A stretch of 64,000 nt of DNA from Streptomyces inusitatus (GTDB taxonomy: Bacteria; Actinomycetota; Actinomycetes; Streptomycetales; Streptomycetaceae): assembly GCF_014651115.1 (NCBI RefSeq), contig NZ_BMWG01000019.1:1-64000 (forward strand). The letters run 5' to 3'. The position numbers and the translations under genes were made by a program. The notes below the pieces were generated by a model. That model was not told where the DNA came from. It worked only from the letters and a program-made list of their open reading frames with translations, and made no database searches. Shown in pieces: positions 1-9,515 of this stretch. Numbering within the stretch: position 1 is the first letter of the stretch; each line of letters opens with the position of its first letter.

Positions 1-133
1 GGGTCTGGCGGGGTCTGGTGCGTGCGATCGCAAGGCGGAGGAGGGAGTCGACGCGGAGCGTCGGCGACCGACGACAACGCGGCGAGCGTGCGTGCCAGGG
101 CACGACAGGCAGACGGGACTTTGAAGACACGAC

Positions 134-1585
134 CTAGCAGCTGTCCCTCGGCGCGAGACCCTGCGGCGACGGTGTCCGGTCCCGGTAGGTCCGCTCCAGG
201 AACCGCAGCAGGGCGTCCACGTCCCCGGTGTTGGAGGGCAGTCCGACCGAGACCCGGATCGCGCCGGCGGAGGGGAGTCCGAGCCGGGAGAGATAGTCCT
301 CCATGGTCAGCGCCCCCCGGTCACGGCCGGTGCGGCGCAGCGCGTCCGCGCCGATCCCGAAGGCGGCCTCGCCCGCGCCCGGGTTGCAGAAGCAGCCCGT
401 ACGCAGGGAGATCCCGGCGGCCGAGCTGTCCCGGGCGACGATCCGCTCGTCCACGACGAGGCCGCGCGCGTCGAGGACGTTGAGGGCCACCGTGCCGCCG
501 CGCCGGGCGGTGGTGCGGGGCCCGTACAGCCGGATCAGCGGCCGGCCGTCGCCGTGCCGGAGCCGGGCGAGGCCCGACAGCAGCCGGGCGGTGAGCCGGG
601 CGACATGGTCGTGGACGGCTTCGACGCCGATGGACTCGATCCAGTCGAGCCCGGTGCGGACCTCCGGAATGGCGTGGAAGTCGAGTGTGCCGTCCTCGAA
701 CGCCGCCGCCCCCTCGGCGAGCCGGTGCCACCGGCCCAGGGCGCTGACGACCTGGATGGTGCCGCCGGAGAACCAGGGCCGCCGCAGCAGCGCCAGTGAG
801 CTCTTGCGGGCGATCAGGCATCCGACCCCGGTGGGGTAGCCGAAGACCTTGTACCAGCTCAGTACGGTGAAGTCGGGTCCCCAGCGGCTCAGTCGGAGCG
901 GGTTGGCGGCGGCGAAGGCCGCGGCGTCGAGCAGGACGTGCCAGCCGCGCTCCCGGGCGCGGGCGATCCACTCCGGTGGATGGCGGACCCCGCTGAAATT
1001 GCTCTGCGCGGGGAAGGCGAACAGCCCCCGGCCGCCGCGCCGTCCGCGCAGCGCGCGTCCCATCTCCTCCTCGTCGACTCTCATCTCCGCTCCCGCGAGC
1101 GGGATGTAGGTGGTCGGCGCGCGGCGGACGCGGGCGAACTCCCGCAGGCCGTTGACGGAGTTGTGGTTGTCGAGGGTGAGCAGCAGTTCGGCCCGGCGGC
1201 GGCGGAAGGGATAGCCCTCGCCGACGAGCCGGCAGGCGGCGGTGGCGTTCGCGGTGAAGACGACGGTGTACTCGGCGGGGTCGGCGTCCGCGAAGCTGAG
1301 CACCCGCTCCCGGGTCTCGTCGACGAGGGCCGTGGTGGGTGTGGAGGCCGGGCTGTGGGTGTGGGGGTTGCCGAAGACGCCGCCGGTGAGGCGCTCGGTC
1401 TGGGCGCGCAGCTGCCGGCGGGCCGGCAGTCCCGCGCCGGTGTGGTCGAGGTATATGTGGCGGGTCTCGTCCAGATAGCCGTACTCGACGGCTCGTATGT
1501 GCGCGAATCCGTCCCGGTCGCCGGTGCCTTCGGGGTGGTCCCACGGCAGATGTCGGCTGTCGGTCTCGGTGATGTTCTCGGTCAT
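134..1585 (-). CDS. PLP-dependent aminotransferase class V (cysteine desulfurase-like)
   Basis: The 483-residue protein has the fold-type I layout of the class V aminotransferase / cysteine desulfurase / MoCo-sulfurase-like group. An N-terminal IYLDHTGAG motif is followed by an HTHS stretch, the LLDAAAF region expected to hold the PLP-binding aspartate, and a SWYKVFGYPTG motif whose lysine should form the Schiff base. A C-terminal RTGCFCNPGAGE segment carries two cysteines as in MoCo-sulfurase relatives. The ATG at 1585 was chosen because it begins the conserved protein and is preceded by a GGGGACG-like ribosome site; the longer upstream reading is antisense to the next gene. The substrate is unknown. 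It diverges from the MDR gene at 1802. Confidence 0.85.
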   Translation of the reverse strand: MTENITETDSRHLPWDHPEGTGDRDGFAHIRAVEYGYLDETRHIYLDHTGAGLPARRQLRAQTERLTGGVFGNPHTHSPASTPTTALVDETRERVLSFADADPAEYTVVFTANATAACRLVGEGYPFRRRRAELLLTLDNHNSVNGLREFARVRRAPTTYIPLAGAEMRVDEEEMGRALRGRRGGRGLFAFPAQSNFSGVRHPPEWIARARERGWHVLLDAAAFAAANPLRLSRWGPDFTVLSWYKVFGYPTGVGCLIARKSSLALLRRPWFSGGTIQVVSALGRWHRLAEGAAAFEDGTLDFHAIPEVRTGLDWIESIGVEAVHDHVARLTARLLSGLARLRHGDGRPLIRLYGPRTTARRGGTVALNVLDARGLVVDERIVARDSSAAGISLRTGCFCNPGAGEAAFGIGADALRRTGRDRGALTMEDYLSRLGLPSAGAIRVSVGLPSNTGDVDALLRFLERTYRDRTPSPQGLAPRDSC

Positions 1586-1801
1586 TCCGTCCCCTGTCCG
1601 GCTCCCCCGGTTCCCAGGATGCGGCCGGGCACGGCACCGCTGCAAGAACGCCGTGACACCTGACACCCATGGACCGGACGGTGGGATTCCACGGCGCGGG
1701 GCCGGGGTCTCACGCGCTCCCCGGCGCGCGCCGGGGGCGGGAGCGGGGTGAGGATGGCCTTCGGTGGAGAGGTGTCCAGGGAGGTCCGGGTGGAGCAGAC
1801 C

Positions 1802-2770
1802 ATGAGAGCCGTCGTCCTGTCGGAGCCGGGGCCGCCGGAGAGGCTGGAGGTGCGGGTGCTGCCGGTGCCCGAGCCGGGGCCGGGGTGGGTGCGGATCAAG
1901 GTGGAGGCGTTCGGGCTCAACCGTTCGGAGCTTCACACCCGGCTCGGTCTGGCCGAGGGCGTCACCCTTCCGAGGGTGCTGGGCATCGAGGCGGCCGGGA
2001 CCGTGGACAGCGACCCGGACGGGGTACTGCCGCGGGGGCGGCAGGTCGTCGCGATGATGGGCGGGATGGGCCGTACCTACGACGGCGGGTACGCCGAGTA
2101 CACGGTCGTGCCGCGTTCGCAGGTGATCCCCTTCGCGTCCGCGCTGCCCTGGGAGACGCTGGGGGCGCTGCCGGAGACCCTTCAGACCGCCTACGGTTCG
2201 CTGACCACCGGGCTGGACCTGGCGGCGGGGCAGACGCTGCTGATCCGGGGCGGGACCTCCGCGCTGGGGCTGGCCGCTGCCGCCCTCGCCGGGGATCTCG
2301 GCGCGACGGTGCTGGCGACCACCCGCTCCCCGGAGCGCACCGGGGCGCTCGCCGCCCATGGGGTCGACCATCCGCTGGTGGACGACGGCGCGATCGCCGC
2401 GAAGGTCCGGGAGATCGTCCCGGCGGGGGTGGACGCGGCGCTGGAGCTGGTGGGGACGCCCACCTTGCCGGACACCCTGGCGGCCACCCGGGTGCACGGC
2501 ACGGTCTGCTTCACCGGGATGCTCTCCAACCAGTGGATCGTCCACGACTTCTACCCGATCGGGTATCTGCCCAGCGGGGTGCGGCTGACCGCGTACGCCG
2601 GGGAGGCGGCCGATCTGCCCGCCGGGGTTCTCCAGCGCACGCTGGACCGTATCGCCGCCGGAGAGCTGTCCCTGGGGCCGGTCCATGTGTACGGGCTGGA
2701 CGGGATCAGGGACGCCCACCGGGATCTGGAGGAGGGGCGGAGAGCCGGAAAGCTCGTCGTACGTCTGTGA
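1802..2770 (+). CDS. Zinc-independent MDR-family (quinone oxidoreductase-like) NADPH dehydrogenase
   Basis: This 322-residue medium-chain dehydrogenase/reductase starts with MRAVVLSEPG and shows the GroES-like N-terminal half (residues about 1-120, with LPRVLGIEAAGTV) and a Rossmann half containing LLIRGGTSALGLAAAALA for NADPH binding. The catalytic and structural zinc cysteines of alcohol dehydrogenases are absent, which fits the quinone-oxidoreductase/enoyl-reductase branch. I prefer the ATG at 1802 to in-frame starts further upstream because family similarity begins there. It is divergent from the aminotransferase and convergent with the P450 at 2812. The substrate cannot be inferred. Confidence 0.85.
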   Translation: MRAVVLSEPGPPERLEVRVLPVPEPGPGWVRIKVEAFGLNRSELHTRLGLAEGVTLPRVLGIEAAGTVDSDPDGVLPRGRQVVAMMGGMGRTYDGGYAEYTVVPRSQVIPFASALPWETLGALPETLQTAYGSLTTGLDLAAGQTLLIRGGTSALGLAAAALAGDLGATVLATTRSPERTGALAAHGVDHPLVDDGAIAAKVREIVPAGVDAALELVGTPTLPDTLAATRVHGTVCFTGMLSNQWIVHDFYPIGYLPSGVRLTAYAGEAADLPAGVLQRTLDRIAAGELSLGPVHVYGLDGIRDAHRDLEEGRRAGKLVVRL

Positions 2771-2811
2771 GTCCGCCCCGCGCCCCCGCCCCCGCCCCCG
2801 AACGCGCGGTG

Positions 2812-4158
2812 TCAGCCGGTCCGGCGGGCCTCGACCACCATCGGGACATGGTCGGGGTGGGCCATCGCGGAGGCCGCCTCACGGGTGATGTGGCCGTCGA
2901 CCGGGCGCAGTCGCCAGCGCGCGAGGATCGTCGCCAGGGCGATGGTGGCCTCGGTCCAGGCGAAGGCGTCGCCGATGCATTTGCGGTTGCCCGCCCCGAA
3001 GGGGACGAATGCCTCGCGCGGGACGGCGGCGCGCCGTTCGGGCAGCCAGCGATCGGGTTCAAAACGTTCCGGGTCGCTGTAGAGGGCCGGGTCGCGGTGG
3101 ACGGCGTAGAGGCTGAAGGCGATCTCGGTTCCGGCGGGGACGCCGAAGCCGCCGAGTTCGACGGGCTGGGTGGTGCGGCGCATCAGGAGGGTGACTCCGT
3201 GCAGCCGGATCGCCTCGTCCAGCACCCGGCGGACGGCGGTCAGCCGGGGCACGTGGTCCAGGGTCACCGGCCGCTCCCCCACCACCTCGTCGATCTCGGC
3301 GAGCACCTGGCGTTCGGCCTCGGGGTGGCGGGCCAGTTCGTGGAAGACCCAGCTGAGTGTGGAGGCGGTGGTCTCGGTGCCGGCGAAGAGGATGGTGACG
3401 AGTTCGTCGCCGACCTCCTCGTCCGTCAGCCCGGCGCCGGTCTCCTCGTCCCGCGCGTCGAGGAGTAACGAGACCAGATCGTGGCGTCCGCTCCAGCCCT
3501 CTCGGCGGGTGGCGGCCACCACCTCGTCGATGATGCCCCGCATGCTCTTCCTCGCGCGGTCGAAGTCCCGGTTCGGCCGGATCGGCAGGATGTCGAGGAA
3601 GCGCGGCGAGGCCGCCCGTACCAGCACGTTCTTGAGGATGACGGGCAGATCCCGGCGTACCGCCTCGATGGCGGGCCGGCCGAGGTCGCCGGAGAACATC
3701 GTCTCGCTCAGGGTGGCGATGGCGTAGTCGCTCATGACGCGTTCTACGGCGATGCGCCGGCCGTCGGTCCAGGATTCGGCGAGGGCGAGTGCGTGACGGC
3801 TCATGACCTCCGTGTATCCGGCGATCCGGGTCCGGTGGAACATCGGCTGGATGAGGCGGCGGTGGGTGCGGTGCTGCTCGCCGTTGGCGTTGGCGAGGCC
3901 GTTGCCGAAGATCGGGCGGACCCGGTCGTAGAGCCGGCCCTTCTCGAAGGAGCGGGCCTGGGCGACGGTGATCTGGTGGATCAGTTCGGCGGTGGTGGCG
4001 AAGTACACGGGCATGGTGCCGAGATCGACGCGGACCAGTGGGCCCGTTCTCCGCAGCGAGGCGAGAAAGCCGAGCGGATCGCGCCCGAGCCTCAGGGTGT
4101 GGCCGAGGAACGGCAGCGCACCGGGCGCTCGGGGGATCTGTAGCAGGCCAGCGGGCAA
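2812..4158 (-). CDS. Cytochrome P450
   Basis: The 448-residue P450 is complete. It has the I-helix oxygen-binding motif AGTETT (about 259-264), K-helix E315-A-I-R318 (ExxR), a PERF-type meander near 363-370, and the heme loop FGAGNRKCIG (387-396) with C394 as the axial thiolate. The LPFLGH start and overall layout resemble P450s that oxidise terpenoids or fatty acids in actinomycetes, but no terpene synthase lies nearby, so the substrate is unknown. The start is a TTG, supported by GAGGAG eight bases upstream. No ferredoxin gene is adjacent, so electron partners must be encoded elsewhere. Confidence 0.9.
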   Translation of the reverse strand: MPAGLLQIPRAPGALPFLGHTLRLGRDPLGFLASLRRTGPLVRVDLGTMPVYFATTAELIHQITVAQARSFEKGRLYDRVRPIFGNGLANANGEQHRTHRRLIQPMFHRTRIAGYTEVMSRHALALAESWTDGRRIAVERVMSDYAIATLSETMFSGDLGRPAIEAVRRDLPVILKNVLVRAASPRFLDILPIRPNRDFDRARKSMRGIIDEVVAATRREGWSGRHDLVSLLLDARDEETGAGLTDEEVGDELVTILFAGTETTASTLSWVFHELARHPEAERQVLAEIDEVVGERPVTLDHVPRLTAVRRVLDEAIRLHGVTLLMRRTTQPVELGGFGVPAGTEIAFSLYAVHRDPALYSDPERFEPDRWLPERRAAVPREAFVPFGAGNRKCIGDAFAWTEATIALATILARWRLRPVDGHITREAASAMAHPDHVPMVVEARRTG

Positions 4159-4407
4159 CTCGCGTACTCCTCTTCTGCTCTTCCGTGTCGGCCCGTCCGC
4201 CCGGTCAACAGCTTCGCGTTCAGGGCGTGTTCAGCGTTCCGTACGGACGGTGACTGATCGAATACGCGGCATCGTACCCATGGGGCACGGCCGTTCCCGG
4301 GGTCACACGTTCCCCTCACGTCACCGTCACCGAAGGCCCAAACGCCGCGCGCCGACGGGAGTGGATCTCTCGTCGGCGCGCTGTGGACCGAGGGGGTACG
4401 GGTGGGC

Positions 4408-5802
4408 TCAGCCGAGGAGCGACTTCCACCAGGAGCGCCGCCGGGGCGGCGGGCCGGGCCGCTCGGCGGGGGCGGGATCGGCGGCGGATCGCGGAGTGCC
4501 GTCTTCCGCCCGGGGGGCGGCGATCGCGGGGGGCGGCTCGAATCGTACGGGGAGGGACTCCACGCGCTCGGTCAGCCAGGCGGCGCTGGTCTCCAGCTCG
4601 GCCTCGGAGACGGCGAGTTCGAGACCGGGGAGCATGGTCAGCAGGGTGTCGATGCCGGTTTCGGCGATGGCGCGGCCGATGTCCTGCCCCGGGCACTCGT
4701 GCGGGCCGCTGCTGAAGGACAGGTGCGAGCGGTTGCCGTGGACGGGGGCGGAGAGGTCGGGGCGGATGTCGGGGTCGGTGTTGCCCGCGGCCAGGCCGAG
4801 CATGAGCAGATCGCCCGCCTTGATCCGGCGGCCGCCGAGCACGGTGTCGCCGACGGCCCAGCGGCCGGGGATCGTGGAGAGCGGCGGGGCGTCCCAGAGC
4901 ACCTGTTCCAGCGCGTCGGGCAGGGTCATCTGGCCGCCGGAGAGGCTGGCGCGGAAGCGCCGGTCGGTGAGGACGAGCCGCAGGGTGTTGGCGATCAGGT
5001 TGACCGTCGTCTCGTTGGCGGCGACGAGCACGAGCCGCAGATGCTCGACGACCTCGTTCTCGGTGAGGTCGGACTCGTGGCCGATCAGCCGGCTGGCGAG
5101 GTCGCGCCCCGGCCGTACCCCCTTGCGCCGGACCAGGGAGCGGAGGGTGTCGACCACGAACTCGTTGCTGACGAGGGCGGTCTCACTGCCCTTCATCAGG
5201 TCGAGGGAGGCGTCGACCAGCCGGGGGCCGTTCTCCTCGGGCATGCCCAGCAGCTGGGTCATCACCAGCATGGGCAGCTTCTCGGCGTACTCCGGGATCA
5301 GATCCGCGCTGCCCCTCCCGGCGAAGGCGGCGACCAGCTGGCGGGTGTGGCGGGTGACATGGCGGCGCACCCCGTGCCGGTTGAACTGGGCGAGCCCGTC
5401 GGTGACGGCGCGGCGGAGTCTGGCGTGCTCGTCGCCGTCAGTGAAGACGCAGAGCGGCTTCCACTGGAGCATCGGCATCAGCGGGGAGTCGGCGGCGACC
5501 CGGTCCTCCCGGAACATCGTCCAGAGCCGCGAGTCACGGGTGTACAGCGAGGGCGTGCGCATGACTTCGAGGTTCTCCCGGTGGCCGAGGACCAGCCAGG
5601 CGGGCAGATCGCCGTGGATGAGCACCGGCGCGACCGGGCCGTACTCCCGGCGGAGCATCTCGTACAGCGCCCGGGGGTCGTTCTCCGCGACCGGCCCGTA
5701 GAGCCTGTGCAGTCCGTCGGGTCCCATGTTGTGCGCGGGGCAGCCGGGCGGCGGCACAGGGGCGGAAGCATCGCGGTGGACATCTGGGCGCGGGGTGGTC
5801 AC
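4408..5802 (-). CDS. CYP157-like cytochrome P450 lacking the ExxR motif
   Basis: This 464-residue P450-fold protein has the I-helix segment VAANETT (about 260-266) and a heme loop FSSGPHECPG with C370. Where the K-helix ExxR should be, it reads EQVLW (299-303): the glutamate remains but the arginine is replaced by tryptophan. Departure from ExxR is a known hallmark of the Streptomyces CYP157 family, whose members usually sit in conservon operons; here no cvnA-D genes flank it. The GTG at 5802 follows GGAGG by four bases, so I start there instead of at the ATG 153 bases upstream. The proline- and arginine-rich tail (about 425-464) looks disordered. Catalytic competence is uncertain. Confidence 0.85.
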   Translation of the reverse strand: MTTPRPDVHRDASAPVPPPGCPAHNMGPDGLHRLYGPVAENDPRALYEMLRREYGPVAPVLIHGDLPAWLVLGHRENLEVMRTPSLYTRDSRLWTMFREDRVAADSPLMPMLQWKPLCVFTDGDEHARLRRAVTDGLAQFNRHGVRRHVTRHTRQLVAAFAGRGSADLIPEYAEKLPMLVMTQLLGMPEENGPRLVDASLDLMKGSETALVSNEFVVDTLRSLVRRKGVRPGRDLASRLIGHESDLTENEVVEHLRLVLVAANETTVNLIANTLRLVLTDRRFRASLSGGQMTLPDALEQVLWDAPPLSTIPGRWAVGDTVLGGRRIKAGDLLMLGLAAGNTDPDIRPDLSAPVHGNRSHLSFSSGPHECPGQDIGRAIAETGIDTLLTMLPGLELAVSEAELETSAAWLTERVESLPVRFEPPPAIAAPRAEDGTPRSAADPAPAERPGPPPRRRSWWKSLLG

Positions 5803-6058
5803 AGGGCCTCCGAAGCCATGGTGAGGAGCGCGCCGCGCGGGCGGACACGGTCGCGGAGATCCCGGCGGGGCGCTCACGGACATCTCTTGCGGCAGGGACC
5901 ACCGAGCCGCGGTCCCTGCCGCGGTCATACAAGATCCTTGAGCCGCTGGCAGCATATCCCTGTTCCGGCGGGGCCCGACAAGCCGTCAGGCCGCCGCGGC
6001 CGGGCGCTGTTTCCCCGTCCTCCCGTCTCCCCGCCCCGGGCTGCCGCACACTGGTGTC

Positions 6059-6817
6059 ATGAAGGATCGGGCGACGCATGATCTCCTCGAACGGTTCACC
6101 GGTGGGATCAGGGAGCTGCTGGGGCCGGTCTCGGTGTGGGCCCATGGCTCGCTGGGCGGTGGCGGCTATGTCCAGGGCCGCAGCGATCTCGATCTCATCG
6201 CGGTGCTCGCCCGGCCCGTCCCGGTGGCGGAGAGACGGCGGCTGGCCGCCTTCCACCGGCGGCTGGAGCGGGAGGAGCCGCTCGCGGCGAAGCTGCACTG
6301 CGGCTATCTCCCGGTCGGCCGGACGGCGGATCCGGCCCGCCGCCATCTCGCCTGGGCCCACCGGGAGCTGTACCTCAGGCCCGTCACCGAGGTGACCCGG
6401 TGCGAGCTGCACCGGTTCGGGGTGGTGCTGCACGGCCGGCCGCCCGCCGAAGTGCTGCCGCCGGTGAGCGAGGAGGTGCTCGTGGACTTCGTCGTCCGGG
6501 ATCTGCGGGGCTACTGGCAGCCCCTGGTACGGAAGCGGAAGCTGTGGCGGCAGGATGTCTGGGTCGATCTGGGCATGCTGACCCTGGCGCGGGCCTCGGT
6601 GACGGTCCGGACCGGCGCGCTGATCTCCAAGGCCGAGGCGCTCGATGTCCTTCGCGCCGATCCGGCCGCGCCCGTCGAGGTGGTCGAGGACATCCGGCGG
6701 CGGCGGAGCGGCGAGGAGGAGGTGGTCCCGCCCGGGTGGATCGAGCGCAGGGCGGGGCTGACGGCCGCCTTTCTGGGGCCCGCCATCGAGCGGGTCGCCG
6801 GGAGCGCGGGGCGCTGA
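6059..6817 (+). CDS. Nucleotidyltransferase-fold protein (aminoglycoside adenylyltransferase-like)
   Basis: The 252-residue protein carries the Pol-beta nucleotidyltransferase signature near the N-terminus: a GSLG loop (about 30-33) followed by SDLDLI with the two metal-binding aspartates. The C-terminal half is helical, with WRQDVWVDLG and ALISKAEAL, as in the ANT(9)/AadA-type accessory domain. Family knowledge suggests it adenylylates a small molecule such as an aminocyclitol, but chromosomal Streptomyces homologues often have no known substrate. It is a single gene facing the minus-strand block that ends at 6888. Confidence 0.8.
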   Translation: MKDRATHDLLERFTGGIRELLGPVSVWAHGSLGGGGYVQGRSDLDLIAVLARPVPVAERRRLAAFHRRLEREEPLAAKLHCGYLPVGRTADPARRHLAWAHRELYLRPVTEVTRCELHRFGVVLHGRPPAEVLPPVSEEVLVDFVVRDLRGYWQPLVRKRKLWRQDVWVDLGMLTLARASVTVRTGALISKAEALDVLRADPAAPVEVVEDIRRRRSGEEEVVPPGWIERRAGLTAAFLGPAIERVAGSAGR

Positions 6818-6887
6818 TCGCCGTGGTCGCCCGGCCCGGCCGTCCGCCCGGCCGCCTGTCGGTTCAGCGGTTCGGCGGTTCGGCGGT

Positions 6888-7160
6888 TCAGCCGCGAGGC
6901 GGTGCGGTCGCGGCCGGGGGGTGGTCGGGTTCGGGGATGGTGGCGGAGCCGGTGGGGGCGGAGTTGAGCACCCAGAGACCGGTGAGTACGGCGAGGGTGA
7001 AGACGGCGGCGACCAGGAGGGTGAGGACCAGCCGGCGGCGGCGTTCGCGCCGCCGCCAGTGGACGCGCGCGGTGTGGTAGGCGTCGGGCGCGGGATGCAC
7101 CTGCCCGGCCAGGGCGGTCATCGCCTCGGTCAGCCGGCGTTCGGTGTCGGGGCCGGTCAT
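6888..7160 (-). CDS. Small single-pass membrane protein coupled to an ECF sigma factor
   Basis: This 90-residue protein has a charged N-terminus (about 1-42, ending in RRRERRRR), one hydrophobic segment (LVLTLLVAAVFTLAVLTGLWVL) and a short proline-rich outer tail. Its ATG overlaps the sigma-factor stop (ATGA), so the two are almost certainly co-translated. The topology fits a small anti-sigma-like or sensor partner of the upstream sigma factor, but no zinc-binding anti-sigma motif is visible, so the regulatory role is inferred from context. A short tandem repeat of CGGTTCGG-type units follows at about 6860-6895. Confidence 0.7.
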   Translation of the reverse strand: MTGPDTERRLTEAMTALAGQVHPAPDAYHTARVHWRRRERRRRLVLTLLVAAVFTLAVLTGLWVLNSAPTGSATIPEPDHPPAATAPPRG

Positions 7161-7780
7161 CGGCGGTTCTCCAGCACCTGGGTCAGCGCCGCGATGCCGC
7201 GCGCGGTGTGGGTTTTGACCGATCCGGAGGAGATTCCCATGGCGGTGGCGATCTCGCCTTCCTTGAGGCCCATCCAGTGGCGCAGGACGAGTGCCTCGCG
7301 CTGCCTGGGGGGCAGTTGCCGAAGGGCGTTGATGAGCGCCCGCTGATCGTCGTGGAGCAGTGCGGTGGACTCGGCGGACACGGCCCATTCGACGGGCGGG
7401 GGCTCGGCGTGTTTGCGGACGATCTGGAGGTGGCGTATCCGCATCCGGGTGAGGTTGCAGACGACCGAGCGCAGATACGACTCGGCGCGGTCGGCGTCGC
7501 GCAGTTTGCGCCACTTGCGATAGATCTCGTAGTAGGACTCGGCGACGATGTTCTCCGGGTCGTCGGCCCCGAGCAGGGCGGCGAGCCGGAGCATCGAGGT
7601 GTAGTGACGCTCGAAGAGACGGGCGAGCGCCGTCTCCCGCTCCTGTTCGACGGGGTCGGTCGGGTCGACAGGGTCGACGGAGTCGGCGGGGGCGGCGGGT
7701 TCAGGGGGAGCGGCGAGCGCTTCGGCGGCCCGCGACGGCGGCGGGAACAGCGTGCGGGTGGCGGGTGGTGTCCGTCTCAT
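7157..7780 (-). CDS. SigE-like ECF RNA polymerase sigma factor
   Basis: This 207-residue sigma-70-family protein has region 2 at about 55-115 (LFERHYTSMLRLAALL and the ESYYEIYRKWRKLRD recognition segment) and region 4 at about 150-200 (LPPRQREALVLRHW, then a helix-turn-helix ending in GSVKTHTARG). An N-terminal proline/alanine-rich extension precedes region 2. It would redirect RNA polymerase to a small regulon. The ATG overlaps the stop of the upstream symporter gene (ATGA) and its own stop overlaps the next start, placing it in a coupled three-gene unit. Linking a sigma factor translationally to a transporter suggests regulation by the transported solute, which is inference. Confidence 0.85.
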   Translation of the reverse strand: MRRTPPATRTLFPPPSRAAEALAAPPEPAAPADSVDPVDPTDPVEQERETALARLFERHYTSMLRLAALLGADDPENIVAESYYEIYRKWRKLRDADRAESYLRSVVCNLTRMRIRHLQIVRKHAEPPPVEWAVSAESTALLHDDQRALINALRQLPPRQREALVLRHWMGLKEGEIATAMGISSGSVKTHTARGIAALTQVLENRR

Positions 7781-9342
7781 GGGGAGCTGGTTCCCGTCTG
7801 GGGCCGGGGCCGGTGGTCGGTTCGCCGGGCGAGCGAGGTGGTGTCGGGGCCGGTGGGCACACCCCGCCGCCGCAGCAGCGCGGTGCCCGCCACCGCGACG
7901 CCCGTGTTGAGCAGCAGCGCGGCGAGCCCCGCGTAGATCTCCACGGTGTGACCGCCGAAGCCCAGCGGGACGACCGGTGAGAAGCCCCGCCGGACGACCA
8001 TGACCGTACCGAGGAGCATGCCCGCCGCCCACCCCGCGAGCAGCGCCCGGTGGTGCAGTCGGCGAGTGTAGAGGCCTATCGCGACGGCGGGGAATATCTG
8101 GAGGATCCATACGCCGCCGAGCAGTTGGAGATTGATCGCGGCCTGGTCGCGCAGCCCGAGGACGAAGGCGATCGCGCCCGCCTTCGCGGTGAGGGAGACG
8201 GCCCGGGCTATGCGTACCTGCCGTTTGGGGGTGGCGGTGGGGTGGACGTACTCCACATACACGTTCCGTACGAAGGAGGTCGCCGCCGCCACCGACATCA
8301 CCGCCGCCGGGACCAGGGCTCCCACCGTGATCGCGCCGAGCACCAGCCCGGTGAGCGGGGCCGGAGCCAGCCGGTCCACCAGCATCGGCACGGCGGACTC
8401 GGAGCCGGGGCCGGGTGTGCGCACTCCGGCGGCGACGGCGGCGATCCCCAGCAGGCCGAAGAGGGCGAGCACCGCCGTCCAGGCGGGCAGGCCCACACAG
8501 ACCCGGCGCAGGGTGGCGGGCCCCCGGGCGGCGAAGGCCGCGGTCAGTACATGCGGGTACATCAGCAGGGCGAGCGCGGAGCCGAGCGCGAGGGTGGCGA
8601 AGGCGAGCCGCTGGTCGTCGGCGAGGAGGAGGGAGGCCTGCGGGCCGCCCCGGTCGCCGAGCCGGGCCGCCGCGGCGGCGAAGACCGCGCCGGGGTCGCC
8701 GAACCGGTCGAGGACGAGCAGGCCGACGGCGAGCGCGGAGCCGAAGACGGCGACGGCCTTGAGCGCGGAGATGAGGGCGGGGGCGCGCAGCCCGTGCCGG
8801 TAGGTGGCGACGGCGAGGCCGGCGAAGAGGACCGCCATCGCGAGGTCGCCGACGAGCGCCGGTGCGGCGTCGAGGCCGCTCGCGGCGAGCACGGCCCGGA
8901 TGCCGAGGAGCTGGAGCGCCAGATAGGGCATGGTGGCGAGGATGCCGGTGAGCGCCACGGCCAGGGCCAGCGGCGGCGAGCCGTAGCGGGCGCGGACGAA
9001 GTCGGCGACGGTGATGTGGCCGCCGGCGCGGGCCACCGACCAGAGCCTGGGCAGCAGGACGAAGGCGAGCGGGCAGACGATGACCGTGTAGGGGACGGCG
9101 AAGAAGGCGGGCGCGCCGTTGCCGTACGCGAGCGCGGGGACGGCGGTGAAGGTGTACGCGGTGAACATCGTGCCGCCGAGCAGCAGCCAGGTCCAGCCCG
9201 TGCCCAGGCTCCGGTCGGCGAGTGCCCAGCCCTCCAGCGCGGGGAGTCTGTCCCTGGTGTTGAGCCGCCGGGCGCGGGCGGCCAGCAGGGAGGCCGCGCC
9301 GACGACGGCGAGGAACGCCGCGACGGCGGCTCCTTCGGTCAT
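7777..9342 (-). CDS. Sodium:solute symporter (SSS family), MctP-like
   Basis: The 521-residue polytopic membrane protein has roughly a dozen hydrophobic helices and SSS-family landmarks (GWALADRSLGTGWTWLLLGGTMFTAYTF near the N-terminus; the RNVYVEYVHP and QLLGGVWILQIFPAVAIGLY segments later). Relatives move monocarboxylates, proline or pantothenate with sodium. The ATG at 9342 begins the first membrane helix. It is the first gene of an overlapping operon with the sigma factor. The DUF3311-like partner usual for this group lies just upstream but is transcribed divergently (9516). Confidence 0.85.
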   Translation of the reverse strand: MTEGAAVAAFLAVVGAASLLAARARRLNTRDRLPALEGWALADRSLGTGWTWLLLGGTMFTAYTFTAVPALAYGNGAPAFFAVPYTVIVCPLAFVLLPRLWSVARAGGHITVADFVRARYGSPPLALAVALTGILATMPYLALQLLGIRAVLAASGLDAAPALVGDLAMAVLFAGLAVATYRHGLRAPALISALKAVAVFGSALAVGLLVLDRFGDPGAVFAAAAARLGDRGGPQASLLLADDQRLAFATLALGSALALLMYPHVLTAAFAARGPATLRRVCVGLPAWTAVLALFGLLGIAAVAAGVRTPGPGSESAVPMLVDRLAPAPLTGLVLGAITVGALVPAAVMSVAAATSFVRNVYVEYVHPTATPKRQVRIARAVSLTAKAGAIAFVLGLRDQAAINLQLLGGVWILQIFPAVAIGLYTRRLHHRALLAGWAAGMLLGTVMVVRRGFSPVVPLGFGGHTVEIYAGLAALLLNTGVAVAGTALLRRRGVPTGPDTTSLARRTDHRPRPQTGTSSP

Positions 9343-9515
9343 GGTCACCGTCCGGGCTGCGGGCTGTGAGCTGGGATGCGTCCCCGCGGGGAAGGGTGAG
9401 GGCGCGGGCGTGGAAATCTCCCGCCCCCGTGTGTCAACCAAACCGTGGAGATCGGCAACTCTTCCACAGACCGTCCGGAATCGGGGACCGGGATGGGACG
9501 ACTTGGGAGGAATCC

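Noticed and set aside
1..133. Open frame at the left edge (from 22)
   Set aside because: Arg/Ser/Pro-rich shadow running into the aminotransferase gene on the other strand; no gene is visible in the first 133 bases.
8050..9369. Long plus-strand open frame opposite the symporter
   Set aside because: It is the shadow of a GC-rich gene: composition is Gly/Arg/Glu-rich, no domain, and the opposite strand carries an intact symporter.
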